NCBI GenBank assembly: GCA_002373505.1
Contig: DFKE01000012.1
Coordinates: forward strand, 224,395 to 288,394
DNA from: Bacteroidales bacterium UBA3653
Lineage (GTDB): Bacteria; Bacteroidota; Bacteroidia; Bacteroidales; Paludibacteraceae
Reading direction: 5' to 3'
Length of the DNA stretch: 64,000 nt
Shown: in pieces, positions 27,001 through 34,164 of the stretch
Position numbering within the stretch: position 1 is the first letter of the stretch
Layout: each line of letters begins with the position of its first letter
Program-made: the position numbers and the translations under genes
The notes under the pieces: model-generated
Database searches by the model: none
Told to the model about the DNA's origin: nothing
Seen by the model: the letters and a program-made list of their open reading frames with translations, nothing else

Positions 27001-29605
27001 ATACGAAGGTACGCCGGAACGCGAAGCCACGGTAGATAAGACCTATACATGGGCGGGAACATGGAGCCCGGCTATCACTGCGGCTACGGCGGCTAAAGAA
27101 TATACTGCTCAGTATAACGAGACTACCCGCCAATACGATGTGACATTCTTGGATTATGATAATACGGAATTGGAGACCAAGAAGGTGAACTATAATGCCA
27201 CGCCTGCGTACACGGGCGATCCTTCTACTCCCACGCGCGTAGATCCTACTGATACCTATATCTATGAGTTCTCCGGATGGAAGAACCAGCAGACAGGTAC
27301 ATCGGGCTTGGCTGCTGTGAAGGGAGATCAGACCTATGTGGCGCAATATAACCATCATCAGAAATGGTTCAACATCCGCTTCGTGGATTATAACGGAACC
27401 ACGCTGCAGACGGGGCCGGTATTGAGAAATACAATGCCTACTCCTCCGGCTGATCCTATCCGTGAGAGTGATGCGCAATATGACTATACGTTTAACGCAT
27501 GGTCGCCCGCTATAGCAACCGCAACAGCTAATGCTACTTATACGGCAACCTATAACACAACGCTTCGCTCATATACCATCCGGTTCTTGAATTATGATGG
27601 TGATGTATTGCAGACTGAAACCCTAAATTATGGCGTAACGCCGGAATACAAAGGTGAGACCCCGACTAATGCAGACGAAAGCTTAGAGTTTGTGGGATGG
27701 GACGATGTGATGCGTTCCGTGAGCAGCAATAAGGATTATATAGCGCAATATACGAAAAAAACGTATACCGTTACTGTTACCTCGGCTGGAAATGGATCTG
27801 TCTCAGGTAGCGGGACTTATACGCATGGTGAAACGGCAACGCTGACGGCATCTCCGGATGAAGGATATGTATTTAGCCAATGGAACGATGGTAATACTTC
27901 TAACCCGCGTTCGCTAATAGTTACCGAAACAGCAACATATACTGCTACTTTCGTGTCAGATGAGACAGGCAACTTGTTGGATATCGTTGGCGCTACAGCT
28001 ACATCGCTTACCATCAACGCCAATCCGCTGACGCTCTCTAAATGGCCGTACACAATCAATGGCACGTCCTATGGCAGAGACGGGAAACCGGGACCTGACG
28101 AACAATGTAATGCCGATCGTACCATCACCATCACACACGATAAAGATGCAGACGCGGAATTGCCGATAACTGTATTGGATAAGAACGGAGTGCTGGTTAG
28201 TCGCCATAAATATACCATCCCGCATGTCTATAGTTCGGATGCTACGCTGAGTGGCACGGATGCTAATAGTATTGTCTTTATTAATGGTGGTACGCTGACT
28301 ATAAACGGCAACCAAAGTGCGAAGGCTATCTATGTGGCTGCCGGTGCCGAATTAAAGGTAGCAGGCTCTCTTAATGTGGAGAAACTAGTCCTCCGTACTT
28401 CGCCATGGGCTGCGGCAATACTGACCAATAATGGTACAATCAATGCAACGAACACTTACTATAGTCGTGTTGTGGCTGATAACTCGAAGTTCTACCAATT
28501 TGGCCTACCTGGCGCTAGTACAACTACCGGTGTGATTATGTCTGATGGCAGTACACCATCCGCAACATCGTGGCAGATGAAGATCTACAGCGAGGCAAAC
28601 CGTGCGGAGAATGGTATCAGCGAGACGGGAGCTAACTGGGAAACTCTATCTGGAACTGCAATCTATGGCGGCAAGGGTTACGAAATTTACTCCGGCTCGA
28701 AATACTATCGCGAATACTACTTCCCGGTTAATATCTCAGAAGGAGAAACTGTAAGCGTTCAGCATACTGGTGATGATGCGCAAAACTCCGGATGGAACGT
28801 GGTTGTTTCTCCTAAGATGGGTAAATACTTCAGCGAACCAAAACCTGAGGATATAACCATTTGTATCTTACAACCCGAAGGAGGTTATCTGCAAGAGATT
28901 CCTGAAACAATCATGCCGGCTGTGCCATTCTCATATCAGGCTCCTGAAGCCGGGACGTTGACCTTTGGGTCATCGCTAACGTTTACTCCGGCAGTATCTC
29001 CGGCTCCGCGTCGCAGAGTACAGGCGGCCAAAGAAGAGACACGTATCCAGTGGATCCATCTGGACATCCTGAATGCGGACGGAGAAGGCGACCAGACTTC
29101 GATCTATTCTCACCCGACCCGGTATGAACAGACATACAAGACCGGTATCGACGTGGCGAAACAATCACTCACTGCGTCACGCGCAATAATATATAGTTCG
29201 CACGCGTACGGAGACATGGCGTTCGCCGGAGTGGCTGATTCGCTGCTGGAGAGCGGAGTCGCCCTGACTGTCTATAGTCCTGCTGCGCAAGAACTGACTT
29301 TCTCGCTCCGCGATAATGATTGGCTCAACCGTATGGAGTCTGTATGGCTCATTGATAAGGAAGAAGGTGTGCGGATCGATTTGCTGAATGGGTATTATAC
29401 CTTTAATGCTTCTGAAGGCACTACCCGCGGACGGTTCTTCATTCAGGGACAATTCAAGGCTCCGCAGGTTGCGACAGAATTGGAGCCTACCTCCGACTCC
29501 TCCCTGAAGGGAAGAGAGATCCGGAAAGTAATCATTAATCAGAAGATGTTCATTGAGGTTAATGGCCGTCTGTATGATGCAACCGGCAAGGAAGTAAAAA
29601 GATAA
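18023..29605 (+). CDS. Giant (3860-aa) secreted surface protein
   Basis: A signal peptide ends near A44 (LLFALPQGAKA); ATG 18065 is an alternative start. In order: N-terminal beta domains; several Hydin/ASPM-like beta-sandwich modules (about residues 870-1430; ASFNVPDEIDFGYVEQ, ATFDVEASHNFGSLQ); a long beta-helix-like part (about 1475-2325) with a recurring TTAYG[VI]Y motif; a region homologous to the first giant (KYKTLEEAL, YTLPAGDYILPSGATLL); InlB-type repeats (about 2895-3240); a SQWNDGNTSNP repeat; APRRRV; and the C-terminal tail (MFIEVNGRLYDATGKEVKR). It is probably exported and held at the cell surface as an adhesin or shell protein (inference). Four more envelope genes follow closely. 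Confidence 0.85.
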   Translation: MKNLFKQIIKNVEGMNNASNARSVVITFVATVCLLFALPQGAKAEEREKEYTAVNGNAPSLWKAAFPTTDIVSITYLNNDAGSRDGKLRIAGSDGTGQTGYMTFSAQNNTYIHTYQYTGNESQNAGYAYFNDGYNVTTASASSYKLKLKGQSNQNRGPVTLDKPSTNIVINDAGSGGCSPTYVHGDISYAKFVVWIPEVKPDASSNYEANYPVSEVIKTTGTATSTQSVTVNVSEAIAVGDFEAAWENKVGKGTFSTPNLTLSADKKTLTVTFTYTSASGTSWQDGSGYSADLVISSQNTINDKTYTYHVSGAATDQKPEASISWKIGSTLYVGDKFDAGDIISTNSAGDYSFTTSMSEVAYIDDYQGLSILKDDANTITITVKQVAAGDYGETTRTHTFSVSKRTATFTFNPYGANEALPGTLFTGQPTYTGFITQTTALPVLSAAKYQLPELTYTLDTENYLSIDASGNATTKLSAGTTHLTITGTGNDAWNDIHAEYDVVVVKDPKCTELCLSTTSVYVDLTKGSDFLWLGAGSEGNFTWASNQLKIGDSHDKYSRTTNVMMHFEGAPDKLQITYNSDNSGTLTIKQSADGSSWGTTSINSTSTSTSSTTNDNIQLNEATRYLQITYSGIKYIYFSKFCITAKSTFSVPSTVQLTQSGGVVLDEIFNVSQDNIKQITITSSNPHFTVSPSTLAAAQGLGYGHSVIPITVSFAGSDETETATLTLSATTMDDVALTSKTIAVSIIHPTHYVQGIARVGTGWGKVHIATDATVPDASAYVGGGSAGVGATMSTAVLNCGATGEGDTKTFTLRAMPDNTWQFAEWQDQAGNFLSGDNPYVANATALSADAAHPTQYTYKAIFFKGFNSAPVFRLENLNLADTKSGQSVGGTLVVEGDPSGRPKYIVANEVSVSFEDIAGHTGEAAKFSAGTYNKGTHSFPITFDPRPNKHLTDRTYQAKAVVTATNDEFDENGDFLQKRTTTHECLVTVVCHPADMASFNVPDEIDFGYVEQEASWGRVLTMTNIENMEGDASLTLSNTIFTNMGYGGGSFSLGYTFHAGQEGLLTATATVTARNYDDVEVSKDVTLKVVANKPQFEVSNLSMGSMVSGDEPISAYLPLGNLHGADPSEITITITDSPGHAGESAVFSSLDYDESAEAFYITFAPVGAHVDDKAYQAQATISATNLVGTTTVTVLINATVLTSAPATFDVEASHNFGSLQRNQSAFWNVELTNISNAGEELPSISFTGTNAEYFSAEAYDPVNHRFTVKFTPLAVNPSCSATAHVVVKNFDGKPTEKTITLTGTCVPAPAASFDVQNSDNESVVGTGVYFGDFNVGDAATRTLYIANLLNIKEGTVPAVSISPEGKFAAAAYNATTKSFDITFTALEGMETVQNAVATFTVLNNDDQVTEKTVPLSAFVVKPADFDVRVTSAGGGVLLEGSWADGLAEANKPANAGCTVTLMRAVTGLTAYQEIKNTFTLDLNGKKLSGKNNGSIIYVNGAGKTLTIKDSKSDGRIENINNTFPGIAYGVNVTAGSLMLHSGTIYVENNGASGRKAVGILNKLNTNVTINGGKVEVYGYNDSYGIYQGSDAGDNMTFTMNNGEVTIEGATNIMGVYARGNVNINGGVINATATSRYSFGIRLYATANATATNCVWGKLNMTGGTINSTCNSDANAARETYGVYFDCSNAAMGTSTATDGSHANKAAAIGTISNATINATTYGNTAYGIIAYGSYNSKTNTYDVIRVNNSTINATAKYYNAYGVYATGGVDATNNVTPSGTTGAVYFANVELTDCEVNATVNTYTTAYAVWATTGSGTIYKDKQPNYYGEYAGGATVTINSGTYTATTGTTNAYAAVTSTRSKTIYDSETSVYAERTLGGNAEGYATLNIHGGTFRANAGTTTARAVSNGGNCTIDGGEFYATTGTSTAYGLYTVSGKLKATGIKVDVTAGTGTAYGIVVDVAGAPTGNQAWTGFTYAGDAELNNLDVTVKTSTATEARGVFVNATTTTYTRTAFENQKTSSKWADATTYAAYNAVFPGDKAYASAGKVVINGGKYTINAATTTAYGVYLAQTSVSANKSAIAAAEATIKNATFDVSTNGTTYAYGIRSGGDVTIDGCNIKVQPKTTTAYGVYMDNNTATITNTTLDVKGTTTAYALYANASINSTNGYDYHGRFDLGAGNDFTAAATAGNTAHVMTLIAAKRNIASGDFAGDYANAATAVIRDGKYKATATGTTTYVLNLSANQVQGAVSAAPSCTIEGGKFWAAATGGTQGVCTANGVKGNILLQGGVYNINTNLSSFLAPGYDEVPIESGRAEYTEGYRYEILPSGPHGNYVCQIGSTKYKTLEEALSVVTSGQTIYMIANYTLPAGDYILPSGATLLIPYTTSSGKGGTTAIGAAAVTTTSATTPTLFRKLTFASGANLTSFGTIETSAQQKANGQYGANVGMASGPYGQLDLKEGSHIEMENGANLYCWGFVTGKGTINVKKGANTLEGFQLGDWCGGTNASNLIGNSQKVFPITHYFFQSIECPITYRPGSTAKGSTHINVSFFGVVGQDAVSLVGTSGAMFLMTNEDASADTWVMRDYDETTDQSVWTLNSGASIGNLTINISSYNMASKDYDLPIASNMSIVMNYGTMSIGQNAVFLPGSKLIVNKEGTLDINGVSVVAYDTEDWTGTTRYYASYSPSWGTTNPRKNIALQDAEFFVHGKINIRGNGGVYTSAGGANIHSTNADAGEIKYTTAATGNKTSYFLVQGGTNKTALTVNPARLKNGVADPAFSATASTVAGKTWIYYDDQWQCWTQDEYCFYRDASNNPYAKPNGYVALNKQEADVDDASLIHDAATGTRGFIWDENCYWWEVNPTPVSEGVYKTIQPDHNGKYNYYEFNEDAWYWIKKNVTVTWNGDGVTTTNYTNVGYGTHPKWLGATPTKSGYVWDGWTIGGSGTVYTNDNLPVVTSNTTFTSHFKSNPVKYNITFKNPDGKVLDSRNWESGSTPSYEGTPEREATVDKTYTWAGTWSPAITAATAAKEYTAQYNETTRQYDVTFLDYDNTELETKKVNYNATPAYTGDPSTPTRVDPTDTYIYEFSGWKNQQTGTSGLAAVKGDQTYVAQYNHHQKWFNIRFVDYNGTTLQTGPVLRNTMPTPPADPIRESDAQYDYTFNAWSPAIATATANATYTATYNTTLRSYTIRFLNYDGDVLQTETLNYGVTPEYKGETPTNADESLEFVGWDDVMRSVSSNKDYIAQYTKKTYTVTVTSAGNGSVSGSGTYTHGETATLTASPDEGYVFSQWNDGNTSNPRSLIVTETATYTATFVSDETGNLLDIVGATATSLTINANPLTLSKWPYTINGTSYGRDGKPGPDEQCNADRTITITHDKDADAELPITVLDKNGVLVSRHKYTIPHVYSSDATLSGTDANSIVFINGGTLTINGNQSAKAIYVAAGAELKVAGSLNVEKLVLRTSPWAAAILTNNGTINATNTYYSRVVADNSKFYQFGLPGASTTTGVIMSDGSTPSATSWQMKIYSEANRAENGISETGANWETLSGTAIYGGKGYEIYSGSKYYREYYFPVNISEGETVSVQHTGDDAQNSGWNVVVSPKMGKYFSEPKPEDITICILQPEGGYLQEIPETIMPAVPFSYQAPEAGTLTFGSSLTFTPAVSPAPRRRVQAAKEETRIQWIHLDILNADGEGDQTSIYSHPTRYEQTYKTGIDVAKQSLTASRAIIYSSHAYGDMAFAGVADSLLESGVALTVYSPAAQELTFSLRDNDWLNRMESVWLIDKEEGVRIDLLNGYYTFNASEGTTRGRFFIQGQFKAPQVATELEPTSDSSLKGREIRKVIINQKMFIEVNGRLYDATGKEVKR

Positions 29606-29625
29606 TAAGGTATTAGTCTAAGATA

Positions 29626-30462
29626 ATGAGAAAAGAAAATAACACTCCCCATTTGGGGATGATAGTGACTCTTGGCGCCATAATCGTTGCCATCTGGATG
29701 TTGGCAATTTACGGCACAATACAAGAGGAACAAGAGATAAAATACGATGTAATGGTGCGTCCGGGCGCGGTGTCTTACGGCACCCACTCGTCCGCAACTA
29801 TGCCGATGGTGTCCGCACCAACGCGGCACACTGCCGCACCGATGATAAGCGGAAGCGCAGTACGGAGCTATGCGCATTATGGTCATGCTGCTTACACCGT
29901 ACACCATACACCATACACTGTACACACTACCTCGTCCGCAACCGTTCATACGATCGGTTCCGGAAACGGAGGCGGGGGCGGAGTGGCTGCTTCCTCTTCG
30001 GGAGGAAAGGGAGGTTCGCGAGGTATAGCCTATGGCGGTGGCTCCGTATCGATGCCTACCTTGGCTTTGGCTACTACGTCCTTTGCTTCGTCATCGGCTG
30101 CCGAAACCGCAGGAAATGCCCGTCGTGGTTTGGGACCGCGTAGAGCTCCGGTAAATGGAGACGAAGACGGCGCATCCGGTGAAAGACGGGCGGATGATAC
30201 AGAGCCCGGCAAGTGGTGGTATTGGGATGAAGATGAAGGATGGGTAACCGAGTCGGAAGGAATGAACGCCGGTGTTAAATGGAACAATAATGGAGTTTGG
30301 TATACATGGAATGGCTCAACATGGATACCTGATTCCGGTATGGATGTGCAAGATCCAACCAATACTCCTCTCGGCGACGCTCCTTGGCACTGGATGCTCC
30401 TCCTCGCACTCGGTTACGGTATCGCTAAAATGAGACTAAGAAAACAAAATAAAGTGCAATGA
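29626..30462 (+). CDS. Two-TM low-complexity envelope protein
   Basis: The 278-aa product has an N-terminal TM helix (MIVTLGAIIVAIWMLAIYG), a Ser/Gly/His-rich low-complexity middle with Gly runs, an acidic Trp-rich block (KWWYWDEDEGW, VWYTWNGSTWIPDSG) and a C-terminal TM helix followed by basic residues (WHWMLLLALGYGIAKMRLRK). The end looks like a membrane stop signal of the kind seen in sorted surface proteins (a PLGDAPW motif precedes it). The TVHHTPYTVHTT stretch is encoded by the period-7 TACACC repeat. It starts 20 nt after the giant gene and overlaps the next gene by 4 nt. Possible role: anchoring partner of the giant protein (inference). Confidence 0.7.
   Translation: MRKENNTPHLGMIVTLGAIIVAIWMLAIYGTIQEEQEIKYDVMVRPGAVSYGTHSSATMPMVSAPTRHTAAPMISGSAVRSYAHYGHAAYTVHHTPYTVHTTSSATVHTIGSGNGGGGGVAASSSGGKGGSRGIAYGGGSVSMPTLALATTSFASSSAAETAGNARRGLGPRRAPVNGDEDGASGERRADDTEPGKWWYWDEDEGWVTESEGMNAGVKWNNNGVWYTWNGSTWIPDSGMDVQDPTNTPLGDAPWHWMLLLALGYGIAKMRLRKQNKVQ
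29892..29927 (+). repeat. TACACC/TACACT period-7 repeat in coding sequence
   Basis: Units TACACCG, TACACCA, TACACCA, TACACTG, TACACAC lie in frame in the two-TM protein gene and resemble the intergenic repeats at 11353 and 12801. Confidence 0.75.
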
Positions 30463-32300
30463 AAAAACTAATTTTGTCCGTATGGTTTACCCTCTTCGGC
30501 ATAGCGGCAAATGCTGCCAATCCCGGTACAACATGTCAAACTGCCAAACCATTGGGGGATAATTTTCATGAAACCATTACCGGACCTTTCCCAAAAGTGG
30601 TCTGGTACACAGCCCGCACGTTTGATCTGCCTCTATCGGTATATTTTGCCCCGCAAAACGCGACAGATCCTGCTCCTGAAGTAGAGATGGACTTTTCTTG
30701 TACTTCGGGGTATTATCAAGATAGTATTCTCTGTAGCCTGTTTTGTAGGACTGGCGGAAGTAGCGGACTAGATATGATGCCGCATAAACCGGTACTGCAG
30801 ACCGACCATTTACCGGATGGTACGTTTGTCTATTATCTCTCGCTTGGTAAGAAATACCGCGATCTACTGCTCCAAATGGGAATTGATTATAATCTTGATG
30901 TAGTGGTGAAGGTTACCTATAATTCCCCGGGAACGATCAGTATTGCTCCGAATGACCTGTTTGCCAATTGCATGGACGGACATAAGTTTATGCATCTGGG
31001 TGACACAGTACAGGTCAAATCGCAGGATAAGGATCGCCATGTGATTGTTCCCTATGTGCAATGGCAAGATGATTCTATCCGCTATGTATGGGAGGGAACG
31101 GAGGATGTGATAGCGGCAGTGGGATACGGCTGCTCTTATGATCCTACAGATAATAGCGATGGTACGATTCTGGATATGCCTGTTCTCCATGCGCCGACAG
31201 ATACACTCAAACTGACTAGTTCCGAATTGAGATATTATGTGCAAGAAGCTGAAAGTGAGGCCGGTATGTTCTATGCAAAGTTCTATACCGAAGGTACCGG
31301 GACAATGAAGATAGAACGCGTGCCGCAAGCACCACCGCAGGGCGGTGCTACACTGCTGCGCTATGACCGAGCGACACCTGTTCCTGCTAATGATTTTGAT
31401 GCGCTCTATGCCATTCCATTTACATGGACCACAGCAACACTTTTCTCCGCTCCTACCGACTATATCTTCCGGATGTATATCGGCACAACCTATGATTTTA
31501 CCAAGGAGAACGCTATCGCATCGTATCAATTTAATAAGAATAATAGCGGCCATTGGTTAGGACTACTGGCATCTGAGATGCAAGCGCTATGGGCGCAAAC
31601 AACGGCTCAATACCTCTATGTGCGGTTCGAATGTGGTGGGAAAACAACCATCACGCCATCGTTATGGAAACCTTCGGATTGTATTACAGGTTCCACACTG
31701 GTAACCAGAAATTCTACCTTTACCATCAATGCACGTTCTACTACGATTTATCGTATCTATTATAATGACTGGAAAGGTGGAGATATGTCGGTCTATTGGA
31801 ATCAGAATGATCTTTGCAAGATGCTGGTCAAAGGTTCCTGCGAGATAGGAACCAACGGCTCTGCTGCATATTATTACGAAGAATTGGAGGATAAGGTAAC
31901 TACTACTATCCCTGCTTCCGAAATCGCCACTTGGGCGGACGCAGTGGATGCGGACGGGTATATCTATATGCGATTCTACACTACGCGTTCCGGAGGTGGC
32001 AAAATAACGATCTCCACTACGGCCCCCGAAGAGGAAGATCCGGCGCCGGTGGTTTATCCGGCAGCTACGGTTTCGGTCACCTGCGACGGCGAAAAAACAT
32101 CTGCCGGACAGCCGTATATCGTGCGCGTTTCTGTCTCGCAGACGCTCAATCTGTACTCCGGTCCGGCGGATAATATCGCCTCCCGGACGCCCCTCCGGAC
32201 ATGGTCGCAAACACCCGGAGAAACACATTCGCTGACCCTCCAGACGGGCACTTATACCCTCATGGGAACGGATGACAAGATACAGATTGAAGTGCAGTAA
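30459..32300 (+). CDS. Secreted 613-aa beta-rich protein
   Basis: A signal peptide (MKKLILSVWFTLFGIAANA) is followed by modules of the form C-x-x-AKPLGDNF...KVVWYTARTFDLPLSVYF, each beginning with a short Cys/Ala stretch and a WY/F core. At least three such modules are visible (WYTARTFD; YAIPFTWTTATL; IYRIYYNDWKGGD). The C-terminus has a CDGEKTSAGQPYIVRV beta domain and ends DKIQIEVQ, without the shared tail. It starts inside the stop of the preceding gene (ATGA overlap). The module resembles the repeat unit of the 2003-aa protein. Function unknown; a secreted envelope protein. Confidence 0.7.
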   Translation: MKKLILSVWFTLFGIAANAANPGTTCQTAKPLGDNFHETITGPFPKVVWYTARTFDLPLSVYFAPQNATDPAPEVEMDFSCTSGYYQDSILCSLFCRTGGSSGLDMMPHKPVLQTDHLPDGTFVYYLSLGKKYRDLLLQMGIDYNLDVVVKVTYNSPGTISIAPNDLFANCMDGHKFMHLGDTVQVKSQDKDRHVIVPYVQWQDDSIRYVWEGTEDVIAAVGYGCSYDPTDNSDGTILDMPVLHAPTDTLKLTSSELRYYVQEAESEAGMFYAKFYTEGTGTMKIERVPQAPPQGGATLLRYDRATPVPANDFDALYAIPFTWTTATLFSAPTDYIFRMYIGTTYDFTKENAIASYQFNKNNSGHWLGLLASEMQALWAQTTAQYLYVRFECGGKTTITPSLWKPSDCITGSTLVTRNSTFTINARSTTIYRIYYNDWKGGDMSVYWNQNDLCKMLVKGSCEIGTNGSAAYYYEELEDKVTTTIPASEIATWADAVDADGYIYMRFYTTRSGGGKITISTTAPEEEDPAPVVYPAATVSVTCDGEKTSAGQPYIVRVSVSQTLNLYSGPADNIASRTPLRTWSQTPGETHSLTLQTGTYTLMGTDDKIQIEVQ

Positions 32301-32375
32301 AATAGAATATTTTATATTCATTTTATGCGTAAAAGGTGATTTTATACGGGGAAAACGAAAAAAAGAATAAAAATA

Positions 32376-32407
32376 TTTGTATATATCATAGAAAAACTGT
32401 ATCTTTG
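32376..32407 (+). promoter_or_regulatory. Promoter inside the surface-protein cluster
   Basis: TTTG (32376-32379), a 20-nt spacer, and TATCTTTG (32400-32407) give an internal promoter for the next genes. The predicted transcription start near 32412 favours the ATG at 32440 as start codon. Confidence 0.65.
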
Positions 32408-32439
32408 CACACTTTTTAAGTATGTACATAAGCGAGGAA

Positions 32440-34164
32440 ATGGAGATTGAACATAAAATAGGGTACGTGTTGGCATACGCGATAGCGTTGCTATGTCTGC
32501 TCGTACCCGTTTTTTCTTACGCGCAGGCGCCGCATGTGAGCCTGGGCACCAATTATAGCAATGCTACCCTTATTGCGGATACCGCGACGGCATCCGTATC
32601 TGACGGGGTGGAGAATTATTTCAAGATAGAGGCGGAGCATCTGCCCGCTACTGTATATTATTTCCCGGACACGGCGTTCGGTCCTATTCCCGAGTTGATT
32701 TCCGTCAATGATACCCTTCCGGCTATTATGGTTTCGGAGAACTGCCGCATGGGGTGGAAATGGACGCTGGCTGCTGCGGCGGAGGACGAAGAAGTGCGCT
32801 ATCTCTATTTCTCCGCCCATGAGGATAATGCTACGGCGGAGATTCGTCCGTATGTCTTCACTTGTCCGGTGTATGATATCACGCTGCCTGCGGTATCGGC
32901 GTGCGGCGAGTATAAATGGTCAGACCCCGTGGCCGGAGATACGACGATCTATGATTCCGGCACCTATACCCGTCATTTCGTGGCTGCTAACGGTTGCGAC
33001 TCTGTCGTTACTCTGAGTGTGACAATCAATGAGGCGAGCGACCCGACGGATATCCGTGTTACGGCGTATGACAAATATGTATGGCATGGCGCTACCTATA
33101 CCTCCGGCAACGGAGGCTATGTCGGCGCTTGGGAAGGGAAGAATATCGCCGGATGCGATTCGGTGGTCAACCTCTTCCTGACGATCAAACATCTGCGCAA
33201 AGATACGATCCGCGAGACCGTTTGTTCTAATAACCTGCCTTTCCTCTGGCGCGGTAATTCCTATACCGAGGGCAATACCTACACCCTTGATACCGTTCTT
33301 GGTCCTCAGGTAGATACGATCTTCACCCTCGTTCTGACGGTCAATCAGGCTTATGCAGTGGATACCACGGCTGAGTTGTGCGGCACGTCCTTCGTATGGC
33401 GCGGACAGACCTATACCCAAAGCGGCAACTACACCTATCCCGGTAAGACCGCTGCCGGATGCGACTCTGTCGTTACGCTCCATCTGACGCTTAACCTTCC
33501 GACCGCGAGCGAAGAGACCCGGACGGAATACGAGAGCTATACCTGGAACGGCAAGACTTATACCGCTTCCGGCACCTATACCTTCACTACTACCAATGCC
33601 GCCGGATGCGACTCGGTGGCAACACTCCATCTGACAATTAAGGACCGCCCCGTATTGTCGTACGACACCGTCTATTTCTGCGCCGGGTTCAATACCGAGC
33701 ATGAGGAGCAGATAAACGAATCGCTCGTACGCCGCTATCGCCGCTATGTATATGAATCGCCGGCGGAATGGGACTATAAAGACGGTATGGTGGTAGAGGA
33801 GCAACGCGACCGCGCACGGATGGATCTGCACCGCGTGGAGGAGAACCTGTATGCCCATTATACGGGAGAATTGGAGCCGGTGAACACGATAGCATGGAGT
33901 TATCAGGCTTACGGGGAGACTTCTTCCACCCGGATAGAACCGGGCACAGGACCGCAATGGATAGATGCAGGCGAGTTGGTGATATACGTGCGTTTCACCT
34001 GCGGTCATTCCTATCAAGAGAAGACCGTCATCGTCCGCTCGACAGAGGACGTGGAGGTTACGGAGGACGGAAAAGAGCAATGGACCAAAGTGCTGATTGA
34101 CGGACAGATATATATCATCCGCGGAGGCATCAAGTATAATATCTTCGGCACAAGAATAGAATGA
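32440..34164 (+). CDS. Secreted protein with GCDSVVTLHLT repeats and short C-terminal tail
   Basis: ATG 32440 (MEIEHKIGYVLAYAIALLCL) is preferred to ATG 32422 because it has a purine-rich GAGGAA upstream and leaves a usable leader. A signal peptide ends near FSYAQA. An N-terminal FKIEAEHLPATVYYF module is followed by four repeats of about 80 residues, each ending ANGCDSVVTLSVTIN or AGCDSVVTLHLT. The end is the shared tail (VLIDGQIYIIRGG, then KYNIFGTRIE). The GCDS repeats are common in large Bacteroidetes secreted proteins. It overlaps the next gene by 4 nt. Length 574 aa. Confidence 0.75.
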   Translation: MEIEHKIGYVLAYAIALLCLLVPVFSYAQAPHVSLGTNYSNATLIADTATASVSDGVENYFKIEAEHLPATVYYFPDTAFGPIPELISVNDTLPAIMVSENCRMGWKWTLAAAAEDEEVRYLYFSAHEDNATAEIRPYVFTCPVYDITLPAVSACGEYKWSDPVAGDTTIYDSGTYTRHFVAANGCDSVVTLSVTINEASDPTDIRVTAYDKYVWHGATYTSGNGGYVGAWEGKNIAGCDSVVNLFLTIKHLRKDTIRETVCSNNLPFLWRGNSYTEGNTYTLDTVLGPQVDTIFTLVLTVNQAYAVDTTAELCGTSFVWRGQTYTQSGNYTYPGKTAAGCDSVVTLHLTLNLPTASEETRTEYESYTWNGKTYTASGTYTFTTTNAAGCDSVATLHLTIKDRPVLSYDTVYFCAGFNTEHEEQINESLVRRYRRYVYESPAEWDYKDGMVVEEQRDRARMDLHRVEENLYAHYTGELEPVNTIAWSYQAYGETSSTRIEPGTGPQWIDAGELVIYVRFTCGHSYQEKTVIVRSTEDVEVTEDGKEQWTKVLIDGQIYIIRGGIKYNIFGTRIE

